DNA of 64,000 nucleotides from Datura wrightii. Taxonomy: Eukaryota; Streptophyta; Magnoliopsida; Solanales; Solanaceae. Location: positions 145,402,501 to 145,466,500 of the forward strand of contig JASDFA010000016.1 of NCBI GenBank assembly GCA_035772735.1, given 5' to 3'. Numbering within the stretch: the first letter of the stretch is position 1; every line of letters starts with the position of its first letter. The translations under genes and the position numbers were made by a program. The notes beneath the pieces are model-generated. The model was not told the origin of the DNA. It did not search any database and was given only the letters and a program-made list of their open reading frames with translations. Shown here one piece after another: positions 1-10,553 of the stretch.

Positions 1-660
1 AATACAATTCACTGCAATTTTCACCCCCAATTTTATTTATTTTTATATTAAATCTAAGTGGTGCAAGCTAACGTTAATTTCTCAACTGACACTTGTAACT
101 ATCATTCCCTAGTCCTCATGGGATTTGACCCCGACACTCATCGAGTTACTTGTTTTGATACTTCGGTTGTGTATATGCTTTGCATTAAGGATATATTTTG
201 GACATTATCAGCTGCCAACTCCCTTAACCGGGAGAGATGTATTGGGTGTTATAACCAGTCCTTGTACCATAACTAAATTATGTACTATATTTGGGTGTAC
301 AACTTTCAATCGCGTTTTATGATCGTGGATTATCATATGATATATAATGAAGAGACTGGAGATAACCATTCTATTCTTTATAAATGAGAATACTTCAACA
401 TAAGGGTTAGCTACCACAACCCTTGTTCGAAACTATGTTTTATATTGAGGGGTTTGGGGAAAATACTCCTGGATTAGAAAAAAGCCCTAGTTAGTGTTCA
501 AGGATTTTTCTATTTTTCTGTCCTTATACCAAAACCAAATTCTTGACTATATCTAGGTATACAACTTTAGATTGCGTGATATGATTAGGGATTATCATCT
601 GATCTATATTGAAGAGACTGAGGATAACCTTTTGATTCCTCATAAATAAGGTCCCTTTAT
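1..660. other. Decayed repeat-derived sequence, unassigned
   Basis: No convincing gene is visible; short open frames here are AT-rich and match nothing I recognise. A block of about 100 bases at 285-385 recurs in degraded form at 545-650. Both copies contain a motif like GGATTATCAT, then GAAGAGACT, then GATAACC, in the same order. The stretch sits just upstream of the old Athila-type gag-protease remnant and may be part of its leader or gag, but I cannot show that. Confidence 0.35.
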
Positions 661-664
661 ATTG

Positions 665-1672
665 TTAGGTTCTTATGGGAGGATGTCTCGACCTCATTTT
701 AGGCACAAAGTTCTTCTTTTGAACCTTTACGAGATGATTCCAAAGATGAAGGCAAAACAGTAACAAGTGGTAGTTCAGTCGCAATAAGTTGCTACCGAAC
801 AGCAAGATGTAATCAATAAGATGTAGAAATTCATCATGCATTGGAGCAGAAAATGGGGAAAATGGCTTATAGGCAACATGCCAGACATGCAGGTGCATTA
901 ACTAGTGACACAAAGTAGAATCTGAAATAGGTAATGACAATTACATTGAGGAGTGGAAAGGAATTAGTTGTAGCTCCATCTATACATGAAGTGCAAGTGG
1001 AAGGTACAAAGTTTCCTAAAGTAGAACTAGAGAAGAGAAAGACAGTTGATTGGTAGGAGCATAAGCCTTTGCCTCCATTTCCACAGAGAGTACAAAAGAA
1101 CTAAGGTGATCCCAATGTCATAAAGCTCCTTGAAATATTCAAGAAGTCGCATATAAACATTCCATTTATTGAAACCTGAAGGAGATACCAAAATATGCTA
1201 CATATCTCAGGGATGTAGTGGAATGCAAGTGGTGGTTGATATACTTTGAGACAGTTACACTTACTGAAGAGTGTAGTTCATGGGTTTAAGTAAGAACCCT
1301 TAGAAGCTTAAAGACCTTGGGAGTTTCACCCTTCCCATATAGATTGATGAAAGCAATGTTGGGCAGGCTCTATGTAATTTAGAGGAGGGTATCAATCTAA
1401 TACCCCCATTTATGTTCAAGACACTCGATTTGGGAGAACAGGGGCCCACCGCTATCACTCTACAGCTAGATAATGGATCTCGTATCACTCCAAACAAAAT
1501 TATTGAGGATGTGCTTATCAAAGTTGGTCAGTTTATGATTCCTGCTAATTTAATCATTCTTAATGTTGAAGTAGATGATAGAGTGTTAGTCATGTTGCGG
1601 CATCCATTTTTAGCCACTAGTGGAGCCATAATTGACGTCAAAGAAGGCTAAATGAAGGTGCATGATGAGATC
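665..1672 (+). pseudogene. Old Athila-type gag-protease remnant
   Basis: This is the decayed end of a gag-protease gene of a Ty3/gypsy element. The protease part, about 1310-1650, aligns with the protease of the young Athila-type element at 54330-54910: it keeps the stretch TAITLQLDN, then EDVLIKVGQF, and a final HPFLATSGAIIDV like the flap and C-terminal part of retropepsins. The catalytic Asp of the D-x-G-A motif reads as Asn here (LCNLEEG), so it could not cleave. Upstream, 700-1260 holds a stop-riddled gag C-terminal linker. There is no open frame longer than 79 codons. I am confident of the protease homology and less so of the gag part. Confidence 0.7.
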
Positions 1673-3430
1673 ACGTTTAACTTGTACAAAGTAGTATCTA
1701 TCCTCTTAAACTAAAAATTTATGCATGATCATTGAGGTAGTCCAAAGTAAGTGTAGGGTGGAAGAGAATGAGCCTGCAAGAGCTATTATTATTATGTTTA
1801 CAAAAGCATGAGCAAGTGGGTGAGTGGTCTGAGCATGAACCAGGAGATTTGGAGAATTGAAAGAAAGCATATAAGGGTTTAATGTGATGAAACTTTGGAT
1901 ATGAAGAATAAATAAAAAGTGAATCATAGGTGGAGGAAATGGATGAGAGAGTCTTGATTTGAGACATATGTCATGTCGGGCATTAAATTAAGTGCTTGTT
2001 CAGCCAATTTATAATAGTGCAGCTTCTTAATTTATTTTCTTTATATAGTGTCACTATTTGTGTATTTTGTTGTGCAGATTAGAGGAAGTCTAAGTACTCA
2101 AAATTGAAGATAAGGAGCATGTTTGAGCTTAAATGTGGGGTCATGTGACCCTTGATGGAAATTTAGAAGACATGCTATTAGCGAGGCTCTAGAGGGCCTC
2201 AAGGAGTATTTCTCACTTATGTTCTTATTTTATTTTTATTGTAAATGCACTGAGGAAAGAGCATGACTTTGAGTATGGAGTGGAGATATCTTTTGATATT
2301 TGGAGGTTAAGGATGAGTATACCATAGGATTTGTTCTAAATAAAAAAAAGAAGAGAAAAATAGGTTATCCTATTTCATTTTTAGTTTTCGTAAATGACAT
2401 GTCTCACCCACCTCTTGATTTTTCTTATGGCCATGATTTTTTTGGAGGAGGAGGGGACTTTGAACTGGGTAAATTTTTATTTTTAGGATATGTTTTTTAT
2501 GAAATAATTTTTTCTAATAATGTATGATTGACGACCATCTTGAGGGAAGTTAGTCATTAGGAACTAGGTAGGACACTTAAGCCTTATGGCCATTTGAATG
2601 CAAGGTGCTTAGGTTATGTGTTGACTTGACCAAATGGTGCAATTATTGGTTTTAAGTTTGAAAACATGCTGTGAAAAAGTGAATGACCTATTTTGATATA
2701 GCTAGACTCATTTTCTAGACTCCTGTGATTTTGTTGTCTTAATATTGAATTCTTGTTGTTGTTTGCTTAATTGAGGGTCTATACGAATTCATCTTGAGTC
2801 GAACATGTGCCATATGTATGTGAGAAATTTTGTGATATTCCATGCTTTCATATTGATACCTAGAACTTTTCTAGTGTGTGTGCTAAGCGAAATGAAGAGA
2901 ATTGAGTCTAAGAGATGATATAGGCATTTCTTTAATTAGCCATAATTTTATCCTACTATTTAACTACCCACATGTGATTCCCTTAGTGATCCCTATTGAT
3001 CCTTTAGCCTATTCTTTTGGTAACAATGACTGAAGCTAAATCTCTTTGTTCTAATTAACCTTTAGTTTGATCTCAAAACTCCTAAAGGACTTTAAAAGAA
3101 AAAAATGAGCGTTTCAAAGGAGTATAAGTGGGAAAAAAAGGGAAGTTGAGGATGTCGGACTCTAAGAAAAAAAGATTAAGGGGAAAGTGTTGAAAAATTA
3201 TATTCTATTGCTATGGAGCGCAGAAGGGAGAAAGAAAGAAAAATAATAAAATTGATCGCTCCTTGGTATTAACATATGAGCATATTCTTAAAATAAATGG
3301 GAGAATAAAAAATGGTTGTGGGTGAGAAGATATAAGACTCCATAGAGATTAAAAAATAAATTCATATTTCAAGGTAGGACTAATAGCACTTAATATGCTA
3401 ATAAGGAAGTGCATGAGATATTTGAGTCAC
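1673..3430 (+). mobile_element. Old Athila-type element, 3' noncoding region
   Basis: The sequence after the old protease aligns in blocks with the 3' noncoding part of the young element. The GACGACCATCTTGAGGGAA region at 2529 matches 57968. The block at 2790-2960, with AAGCGAAATGAAG and GGCATTTCTTT, matches 58230-58380. CCTTTAGCC at 3001 matches 58456. A purine tract like AAATGTGGGGT lies near 2110. No second gene corresponding to 56244-57464 is visible between the protease and this region. The LTRs of this copy are not recognisable in the window. Confidence 0.6.
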
Positions 3431-4592
3431 TCCATGATCGTATTTTAAGATTGGACGTTAATTAAGTTGTAAAATAAAAGTCAGAAAAGTTATCACAAAT
3501 TTCTTTTTCAAGTTTTCTGATATTAGGGTCAAATGTCTCGAGTATTTTCTCCTAATCTATAAGGAGTTAAAGGGCCCACGGCTTATCAAATTAAAGTTCT
3601 ACAAGTCTAGTTTCCAATGCATTAAACCGTTCATAAATACGACTTAAGAATAGCATAATAGGAAGATATTCACGTTTTCGCGAGACCATGTAAGCAGGCA
3701 AATCAAAATGAGCCAAGGCAGTGGAGGACTATATAAGTTCCTTTGGTCGGTTGCTTGGATCATTATCCAAATTTTCAGAAGGTTTATCATCCTAAACTCT
3801 CTCCCAATCTTCCCTTACATGTTCTAAGTGATTATAAGTTATAAACCTTCCCCCAAAGTAATTGTGGTGCCAGAAAAGTCGATATCCATGTATAGTTACC
3901 ATTCTGCAGGTGTTTTCGCGAGTTTTAGCAGCTTCCATATAAAGAAATCTTTGGTAAACTTCTTTATTTGTGACTTATTAGCTGTTTAGATTATATAAAA
4001 TTATTGTGTATGTTAGCAACTAGTTATTTTAGATATCTACCATCGGATTCCTAAAGAACTAGCTGGTAAAACGTTGTTTTCGTGTTGTTTCTTTTATTGG
4101 ATTTATAGCAGAATTTTTGGTGGCTGTTTTTCTGATTTTTGGTGGTCTATTGATGCTTTTGGAAGTAATATCTTGGCTAGATTACAATTTTCCTAGAGTT
4201 TAAGGTATGTTTAGGCTATTTTTTAACCTTTTCAGCATGATTTCATAGCTTATTGTTAGTCTTCTTTTCTTTTGGTGTGTTAGTGTGTTGTGACACTTGA
4301 TTTTGAGATATATATATGATTATTGAGCTAATGGTTGTGTGGTGTTTTATTGGGTATGGTTGAGCTTCGAATCGGGGTTGTGCGCCAATGGGCGTATTGG
4401 CAAGTTGAACAAATTCGTGGATGTTTGGAAAGGAGTGGGGGTGTAGTCATTGTCGATATTGTGAATTATTTAGGGTTGTTCATGGTTCCTCTTATGTATG
4501 TATTAACCATATCTGATTGTGTATTAAATGTTTGGTTAGTGCCTTGTGTTTTGTGGATATCCGACGCATAAGTGTTGTTCCAGCTAGGGGTT
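3431..4592 (+). repeat. Decayed LTR-like fragment, plus orientation
   Basis: No gene. From about 3580 the sequence carries the block CTTATCAAATTAAAG followed by a CTAGTTTCCAATGCATTAAACCG-like stretch. The same block marks the first third of the solo LTR at 16229-20675 (near 16430) and, in reverse, the LTR fragment ending at 5740. The left boundary with the old Athila remnant is not sharp. Several T-rich stretches and short open frames (for example 4335-4571) look like random LTR reading. Confidence 0.45.
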
Positions 4593-4700
4593 GAGCCTGT
4601 AATACGCCAAAAGTTTCCTAAGACTAGATTCGTGAAGTTAAATATATTCAGCAATGGAGTTTGAAACTTTCTCTCAGTACGAGCCTGTAATACGCCAAAA
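4593..4700 (+). repeat. 20-base direct repeat at a fragment junction
   Basis: The 20 bases GAGCCTGTAATACGCCAAAA occur exactly at 4593-4612 and again at 4681-4700, with 68 bases between. The repeat lies where the plus-oriented LTR-like fragment meets the minus-oriented one. It may mark a duplication at a recombination or end-joining event. Confidence 0.7.
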
Positions 4701-5740
4701 CTTACCTTACTTTTCTCATGAAAAACTCCCACAAATATAGAGTATATTCTCAGCAAAGCACAGCTATTCCAACCTTCAAAAACGAGCAGAACTTCAACAA
4801 CAACATACCAACAACGGCAGTCCAACATAACCTTCAACTTCTAGCTTTATCTAGGATTGTTAGACAAGTTAAGAAATTAGAAACACTTACTGTTGGCATG
4901 AAAATATTATTGGATATAATAGGATTATTCTCCTCCAAATCACTTTCCAATAATGCAGAAATCTTGCTGCCCAAAAGGAAGCAAAATAACAGCACAACAA
5001 CTACAACAAGTCAACATACAAACCATAACTTTCTTCTAGTTTTCCTTCAAAAATTCATACACTTATTAGAGATTTCAAAAGAGGGAAGTGACTTACTATT
5101 TCTTAGTAACAATTCCTACTAAGATGGATTATAACATTAGCCCAAAATAGTCCCATACACGCAGCAACAACACTGCCAAAACGAAGCTACATGGCAGCAA
5201 CAACTTCACCACAATGTTGCCGTCACTTCCATCAACTTTTGCTTGTGTTTTGATGGTGTTTTCTTGAGGGATTTCCTCTTGGTTTCTAAGGTTTTGCTAC
5301 TGGAAAGGAGAGAGGATTTCAGAGGGTAATCAAGAACCTCAAACCTGAGAAATTTGAAAATAATTTCATAACCAAAACAATAAAATAAAAAGGTGTTTGG
5401 GCGGTCGCCGTTTTTAGGGCGGTGGCCATGTCACTTCCCGATAGTGCTATCGTAAAGCACCTATAACTTTTTATTCCGAACTCCAATTGACGAGTAGTTT
5501 GATGTTATGAAAACTAGACTCAAAGACCTTTAATTTGATAGGTCGTGGGGCTTCTAATTCATTATATATTGGGAGGTATGTTCATTTAAAGTTGACCCTA
5601 ATTTATAAACTTTACATACTCTTTGTTTTTTCCATTCACACACATTTCCCTTGTCATCTACGATCAATATACAACTCATACTTCCCTTAACATAGCATAC
5701 GCACATCAAATAATTTCCAAAAAAATTTCGGGGCGTAACA
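4701..5740 (-). repeat. LTR fragment, same family as the solo LTR, minus orientation
   Basis: Read on the minus strand this begins at 5740 with TGTTACGCCCCGAAATTTTT and runs left in parallel with the solo LTR that starts at 16229. Shared blocks are ATTATTTGATG, CTATGTTAAGGGAAGTATG, GGTCAACTTTAAAT, CTATCAAATTAAAGGTCTTTGA and the CCACCGCCCTAAAAACGG words. The match fades near 4700, so the LTR is truncated. An open frame at 4718-5122 has no recognisable product. Confidence 0.7.
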
Positions 5741-6540
5741 TCCTCCCCCCCTTAGAAACATTCGTCCTCGAATGTCATAACACCTTTAACTCATCCTTGT
5801 CTTCCATCATAAACATACATTCCATATATTCATAAACATATTCTTTCCAGTCATTGCTTCATATCGAACTATTTTTATTTAACTCATTCTATTTACCTAA
5901 CATAAGGTAGACGTGTCTTAACACTACATAATCGATGAACTTTTCTAACCATAAGCAAAGTTATACACTACCACGACATATAATTAACTCCAATACCACT
6001 TTCCATTCACTACTTAAGATGCAAGATCAATGTTAAATCTGAAGCTATGCTTTTACCTTTGCTTTTACCATGACCCGTTATTGGCGGTCCTGATAACTGA
6101 AACTAAAGCGTAATCTAGGAAGACAAAAAAGGACTAATTCTTCAAGAGAAACTAAATGTCTGGCCACCTAGTGCCTTGAAACACTACAAGGAGCCTTAAA
6201 TAATACTGTTGACTTGGTATCCTCCACTCTATTCTACTTTTATGTCGGTACTTGAAGACAGTGAATCAGATCCTCTATCAAACCTAATACATTGATATAC
6301 CCCCTCATATTTCGGACCTTATCCAAGCATATTGGCCAAAGAATTAAACTTGAGACTATATTCATGAATACTCATGCTTCCATGCTTTAGGTACAAAAAT
6401 ATACTAACTCGAACTCATTGAAGTTCCCGTGGTAAGCACTAATCCGTAAAGGCTAGGGGATTTAGGCTCAAAATCCATAGGCACTAAAACTCTCAGAAGT
6501 ATTTCCCTAGAACCTGCCATTAATTTCAGCAGCTGATTCT
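5741..6540 (-). mobile_element. 3' internal tail of a minus-strand gypsy element
   Basis: Immediately right of the LTR end lies a polypyrimidine run on the plus strand (5741-5755), which is a polypurine tract on the minus strand, followed by TTCGTCCTCGAAT at 5761-5773. That is the pre-polypurine word seen in every other element here. The remaining 750 bases hold no gene and no recognisable domain. Either this is 3' noncoding sequence or pol has been deleted between here and the gag remnant. Confidence 0.5.
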
Positions 6541-7047
6541 TGAAACGTCACTATTTGGGTTAACATATGAAATGCTTCCTCAAAATCTCATCCCTTTGAT
6601 ATAGCTGAAGGTGCTGGAGGAAGAAAAAACTCTACCTCCTCCTGGGTCTACTGAAACTAGGACAACATGAGGGGTAGAATCCCTTCTCACGGTAGCTCTA
6701 ACTAGAACTAGAGGAACAATAACACGGGGAGTAAAACTCACTTCGAGCATATAATCTATTTCTCGGATCGACAGGAGGGGCGACTGGGACCCTTTCAAGA
6801 ATCTCATAGCCATCTGCCTTACTTAAGGTGAATTCTAAAACATAAGCACGATTTAGACTTCAAACAGCCCTTGAGCGGTCAAGGCCTGTGCGAGCTTCTA
6901 AATAGTTTCCCGAAATTCAGCATGGGCAACCGGCTCCAATGCATAGTGCTCCTGGACTAGTGGGGCTTGCTGATGCCCATCTCCATTGCCATCCTTGTGG
7001 CTGTTTCCATTCCCATTCCTTCTATTGTTCACTCTGTGGGGAGCCAT
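6541..7047 (-). pseudogene. Gag N-terminal remnant of element G
   Basis: The start ATG is at 7047 on the minus strand (7047-7045). The first codons give the M-A-P-H start and the Asn/Gly-rich stretch (NGNGN, GDGHQQAP), then a VAHAEFR segment. The same order is seen in the gags of A, C and F. The frame breaks near 6870. A Ser/Val-rich open frame at 6580-6813 follows but is not alignable with the other gags and may come from a different family. Everything downstream of gag is missing, so this copy is a truncated 5' end. Confidence 0.55.
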
Positions 7048-7257
7048 GATTCTGCAATCTCGAATAGCATGAATTAGAAGGATAGGGGGGACGTTTCATC
7101 TCACGACATAAATCATGAAAGAAGGAAACATTTTCTAAATGTCACATAGCCTCTTCGTCATAAGTGTTGTGTTCTTCACACCCATGAAAAAGACTCTACT
7201 CAAAGCGGCTTTCAAACACCCTAGGACACTTCAAACCTATTGGTCTGATACCAAGTT
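7048..7257 (-). promoter_or_regulatory. Element G leader: primer site and 16-codon upstream frame
   Basis: The plus-strand GGTCTGATACCA at 7242-7253 is the complement of a TGGTATCAGACC primer-binding site, one base from the usual initiator-Met site. On the minus strand an upstream frame starts at 7185 (ATGGGTGTGAAG) and ends with TAG at 7137-7135, giving 16 codons. The same leader block, with the same start, is present in A, B, C and F. Confidence 0.65.
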
Positions 7258-8145
7258 AGTCACAACCTGAACAGAGGCCCAGATTGAGACACGGGGCAAG
7301 GAGTCCTGAGAGACCCCAAGTCGACACATGGCATGAACATACATCTAACTCGATCGGTAAAACATAAGAATTAACATGATAAGCTTAGCAGAAGTCTGAA
7401 ATAAACATAACATCAAATACACACAATCTGAAGCTAAATTCATCTTTTTTCTCTGAAAAGCCTCTAAGTCTGATGAGTTGATAAGACAAGTCCCCAACTA
7501 ACTCACTAAAACTGAAAACTAAAAATAAATGAAGAAGCTTGATAAAACATGGTCCTCGGGAGATGAGGACTCACCAACAAGCATAGGATGCTAACTCCAA
7601 AAGGCTGTCTAGGGACGGGGCTGAGTCTGAGTGTCGGGGCCTGTATAATGAAATGATACAGTATAGAGTATGCGGTCAGTACATGAAATATACTGAGTAT
7701 GAAAGGTAAATAAAACCGCTTAAATAAGTAAAATCATTTAAAATATGCACAATATGAATATAAACAAAATAAGAATTTGAGAGTAGGCCTTGCATGCTAT
7801 TTTTCTGAAATTGTGATCTCAACATAACATCATAACTGAATTGATTGACCCAAAGCTGAAATCTGATAATCATAAGTAAAGTTGAACATTGGGTCAAACC
7901 TGCTTTAGAACATATAGATATGTATATCATGAATGATAATCATACATAGCTGAAATCATGAGGAACAATAAGAGACTTTTCATTTAACCGTCATACCACG
8001 ATAGAGCTTATGTGGTCCCAACTATCACACTCAAGTGGGTAGAGCCGTCCAAAACCTTGTCAGGGCTAAGGACAATGCCATGATATCGATATCAAGCTCG
8101 GGGCCCTATCGGGGCAGGGGATAGCTCACAAGGGAGGTCCCAAAG

Positions 8146-8182
<37 letters not shown>

Positions 8183-9608
8183 TATAAACCTATGAAACAT
8201 GCATATGCTCTCCATTATTTTTCAACGAAGCTTACCATCGTCTAGTGACGAAGCTCAATAATCAAATATATCTCAAATCTAAAATTATGCATATGAGAAT
8301 GTTTAGCTCAAACCATACCACAAGCTAAAAAATAATTGGGAGTCTTCACTCCGAAACTATGTGGTAAGCTTAATTCAGGAAAATAATAAATCATACTTGA
8401 ACATGTGGGCGTTTTCCAATACTTTAACATTCTTGAAAATACTCAATTCACTTGAAAATATGATTATAAATATGGGTAGCTTGAAAGAATTATTTTCATC
8501 ATAATAACTCATCATAATTAAACAATCATCATAAATCTCAACTTTCATGAATTTCCCATAAATGAGCAATTTGATTTATAAAACTTGGAGCATGATTTTT
8601 CATTGAAAATATTGTAAAACTTGCCCATAAATTATAAATCAATAATAGAAACATATTTAGATCATACCCATGTAGAGAATTAGGAATTTCATGCATTGGG
8701 TTAAAACCTCCATAGAATCAACATATGAATTTTCATGATTTAAGGAGAGACTGGGCATGGGTGTGAACGGACTCACCCATTCATAACTCTGTATACTTGA
8801 TTCTTACACTTCTCTAATTGCCCAAGGAAGAATTGAAGTGAAACTTGAAGAAAGTCTAACTTGATCACCTCCTAAACCCTTCAATTTGCATGCATGGATA
8901 TGAATGATCCTAGGATAGATTTAACCCGCATAAAGCACTGCATTTCAAGGCTTGAACGATCTAGTTTAGGACCCTAGGACTTAGGAACGATGAAAATTCC
9001 CTTAGTGAATTTCCTGAAATTTCCGTACTTCCTGAGACCACGGGTGATCCAATGAGTCGTGCCTTGATACCACGACTTGTGGTATCCACCTGTTGCATCC
9101 ACTATCCATTCTCAACTTCTCATATATGATCCCGCGACTCAATAGGATGAGTAGTTGCATTATACGATGGTCCATTATATCGTCTGTTGTTTCCCCCTTG
9201 ACGACCTACACCTGGGTTTTCCCATGAGCCATACCACGACTCGTGCCAACCTCCAAAAAGTATTGGTCTCCATCCGTCCCTTCAATTGGGAACTTTCCTA
9301 CTCTTTACCCACGGTTTCTCACCACGATCCGTTGCTGCTCACAACAGGTAATGACCCGTTACTTCCCCTTAAGCTAAGCACCCGTCTACCACGACCTTAA
9401 TAATGACTCATTGTATCAAACCATGGGTCATCCCTTGACTCGTTACTCCAACTTTGACCCTATTGCACCTCACCATGAGCACTCCCTACGGATCGTTGGT
9501 GGAACCAACGACCCGTTACATGACCCGTTCTGTGATTTTTGTCCAGATTTCTGCCAACTTCCATTTTTAAAACCCGGGTCTAGTCTTAGGCACTTTTGGG
9601 GTATTACA
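7258..9608 (-). repeat. Element G 5' LTR
   Basis: The right end reads GGGGTATTACA (9598-9608), which on the minus strand is the usual TGTAATACCCC start of U3. The left end begins AGTCACAACC next to the primer site, a decayed form of TGTCACGACC. Length 2351 bp. U3 contains the array of CACGACTCGTGG-like words (about 9020-9540). A (TA)n run lies inside, and degenerate GAAGCTC words occur near 8227-8257. No 3' LTR of this element is recognised in the window. Confidence 0.75.
8148..8181. repeat. (TA)n microsatellite
   Basis: About 17 uninterrupted TA units inside the G LTR. The other LTRs of this type in the window lack it, so it is probably a copy-specific expansion. Confidence 0.9.
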
Positions 9609-10553
9609 GACTCATGGTCATGGATTCGTAGTATGCATTTGAGTTATCAGGTGTTGGTCCTATGAGTGATTGTACGATTCATAGTATGGAATTGTCGTGG
9701 TAGGAGTCGTGCAAATAATTAGAGAGTTGGTAAAAATGGAATGGCTAGTTTTGGGAGGAACCCACGAGTCGTAGGTTGATGGTACGACTCATGGTACGAG
9801 TCGTAGCAACTGTTAGTAAATATTTTCTACTGAATCTTTAAGGACATCTTTGTAATTTCTAAGCTTCTAACTCTTTAATGACGTAGTTTTAAGCCTTTAA
9901 AAGAGTTTTATAAGAGGAGTTAACCTACTCTAAGCCTAATATTAGGATTCCATGCAAGCAATTTATTAGAAACCCTTGTCAAGATCAAGTTAAAATTATC
10001 TCAATTCTTCCCCAATTCTCTTGGGCTTTCAGTGACAAGTTGAGAATCAGTTTACCCATGTATATAGGGCTATGAATGAGAGTTTACTTTCGATCTCATT
10101 CCAAAATTTCTACTCAAGTTCATGAATTCAAGTTCTAATTCAAGTATATGATTTTATAGGATTTTAACCCAATTTGATGAAATTCTCTAAGATATGTATA
10201 TGGGTCAATTCCTTTCATGTTCCAAACCATGTTATGAGATTTATGGACAGATGTTATACATAATTTGATTATAAATTCATGATCAAGTTATTAGAAATTA
10301 TGCCCTATTATGCAAGTTTCATGAAAAATCAAGTTTATAATTCATGACTTCAAGTATGATGAGATATCTAGTATGAATGAATGTTTATAAATTATCTAAG
10401 TATGAATCCACGATTTTGATTTATGAATCCTATTTCAAGTATGCACGATTTTAAAATTTGAGCAAGCCCACAAAAGTTAAGTATAATTTCATGATTTAGC
10501 CAAGGCTAATAAGATCAGCTTATCATATGTTTTGTAGTCAATACTCCACTACA
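9609..10553 (+). repeat. Element A 5' LTR, left part
   Basis: U3 part of the LTR. Its first 200 bases repeat ACGACTCATGG / ACGAGTCGTAG-type words, then ACGTAGTTTTAAGCC near 9881, equivalent to the ACGTCGTTTTA block in the LTRs of B and C. It ends at CTACA (10549-10553), the target site of element F, and continues at 24736. The canonical TGTAATACCCC start is absent. Confidence 0.7.
10549..10553. repeat. Target-site duplication of F, left copy
   Basis: CTACA directly before the LTR start TGTCACGACC at 10554. It is identical to 24731-24735, directly after the LTR end TATTGCA. Confidence 0.85.

Noticed and set aside
4718..5122. 134-codon frame, one of the longer ones at the left end
   Set aside because: It lies within an LTR fragment in antisense orientation, with Asn/Thr/Ser-rich low-complexity translation and no domain.
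8148..8181. (TA)n as a regulatory TATA region
   Set aside because: It lies far from the U3 array, in the R/U5 half of a minus-strand LTR, and is absent from sister LTRs: an ordinary microsatellite.
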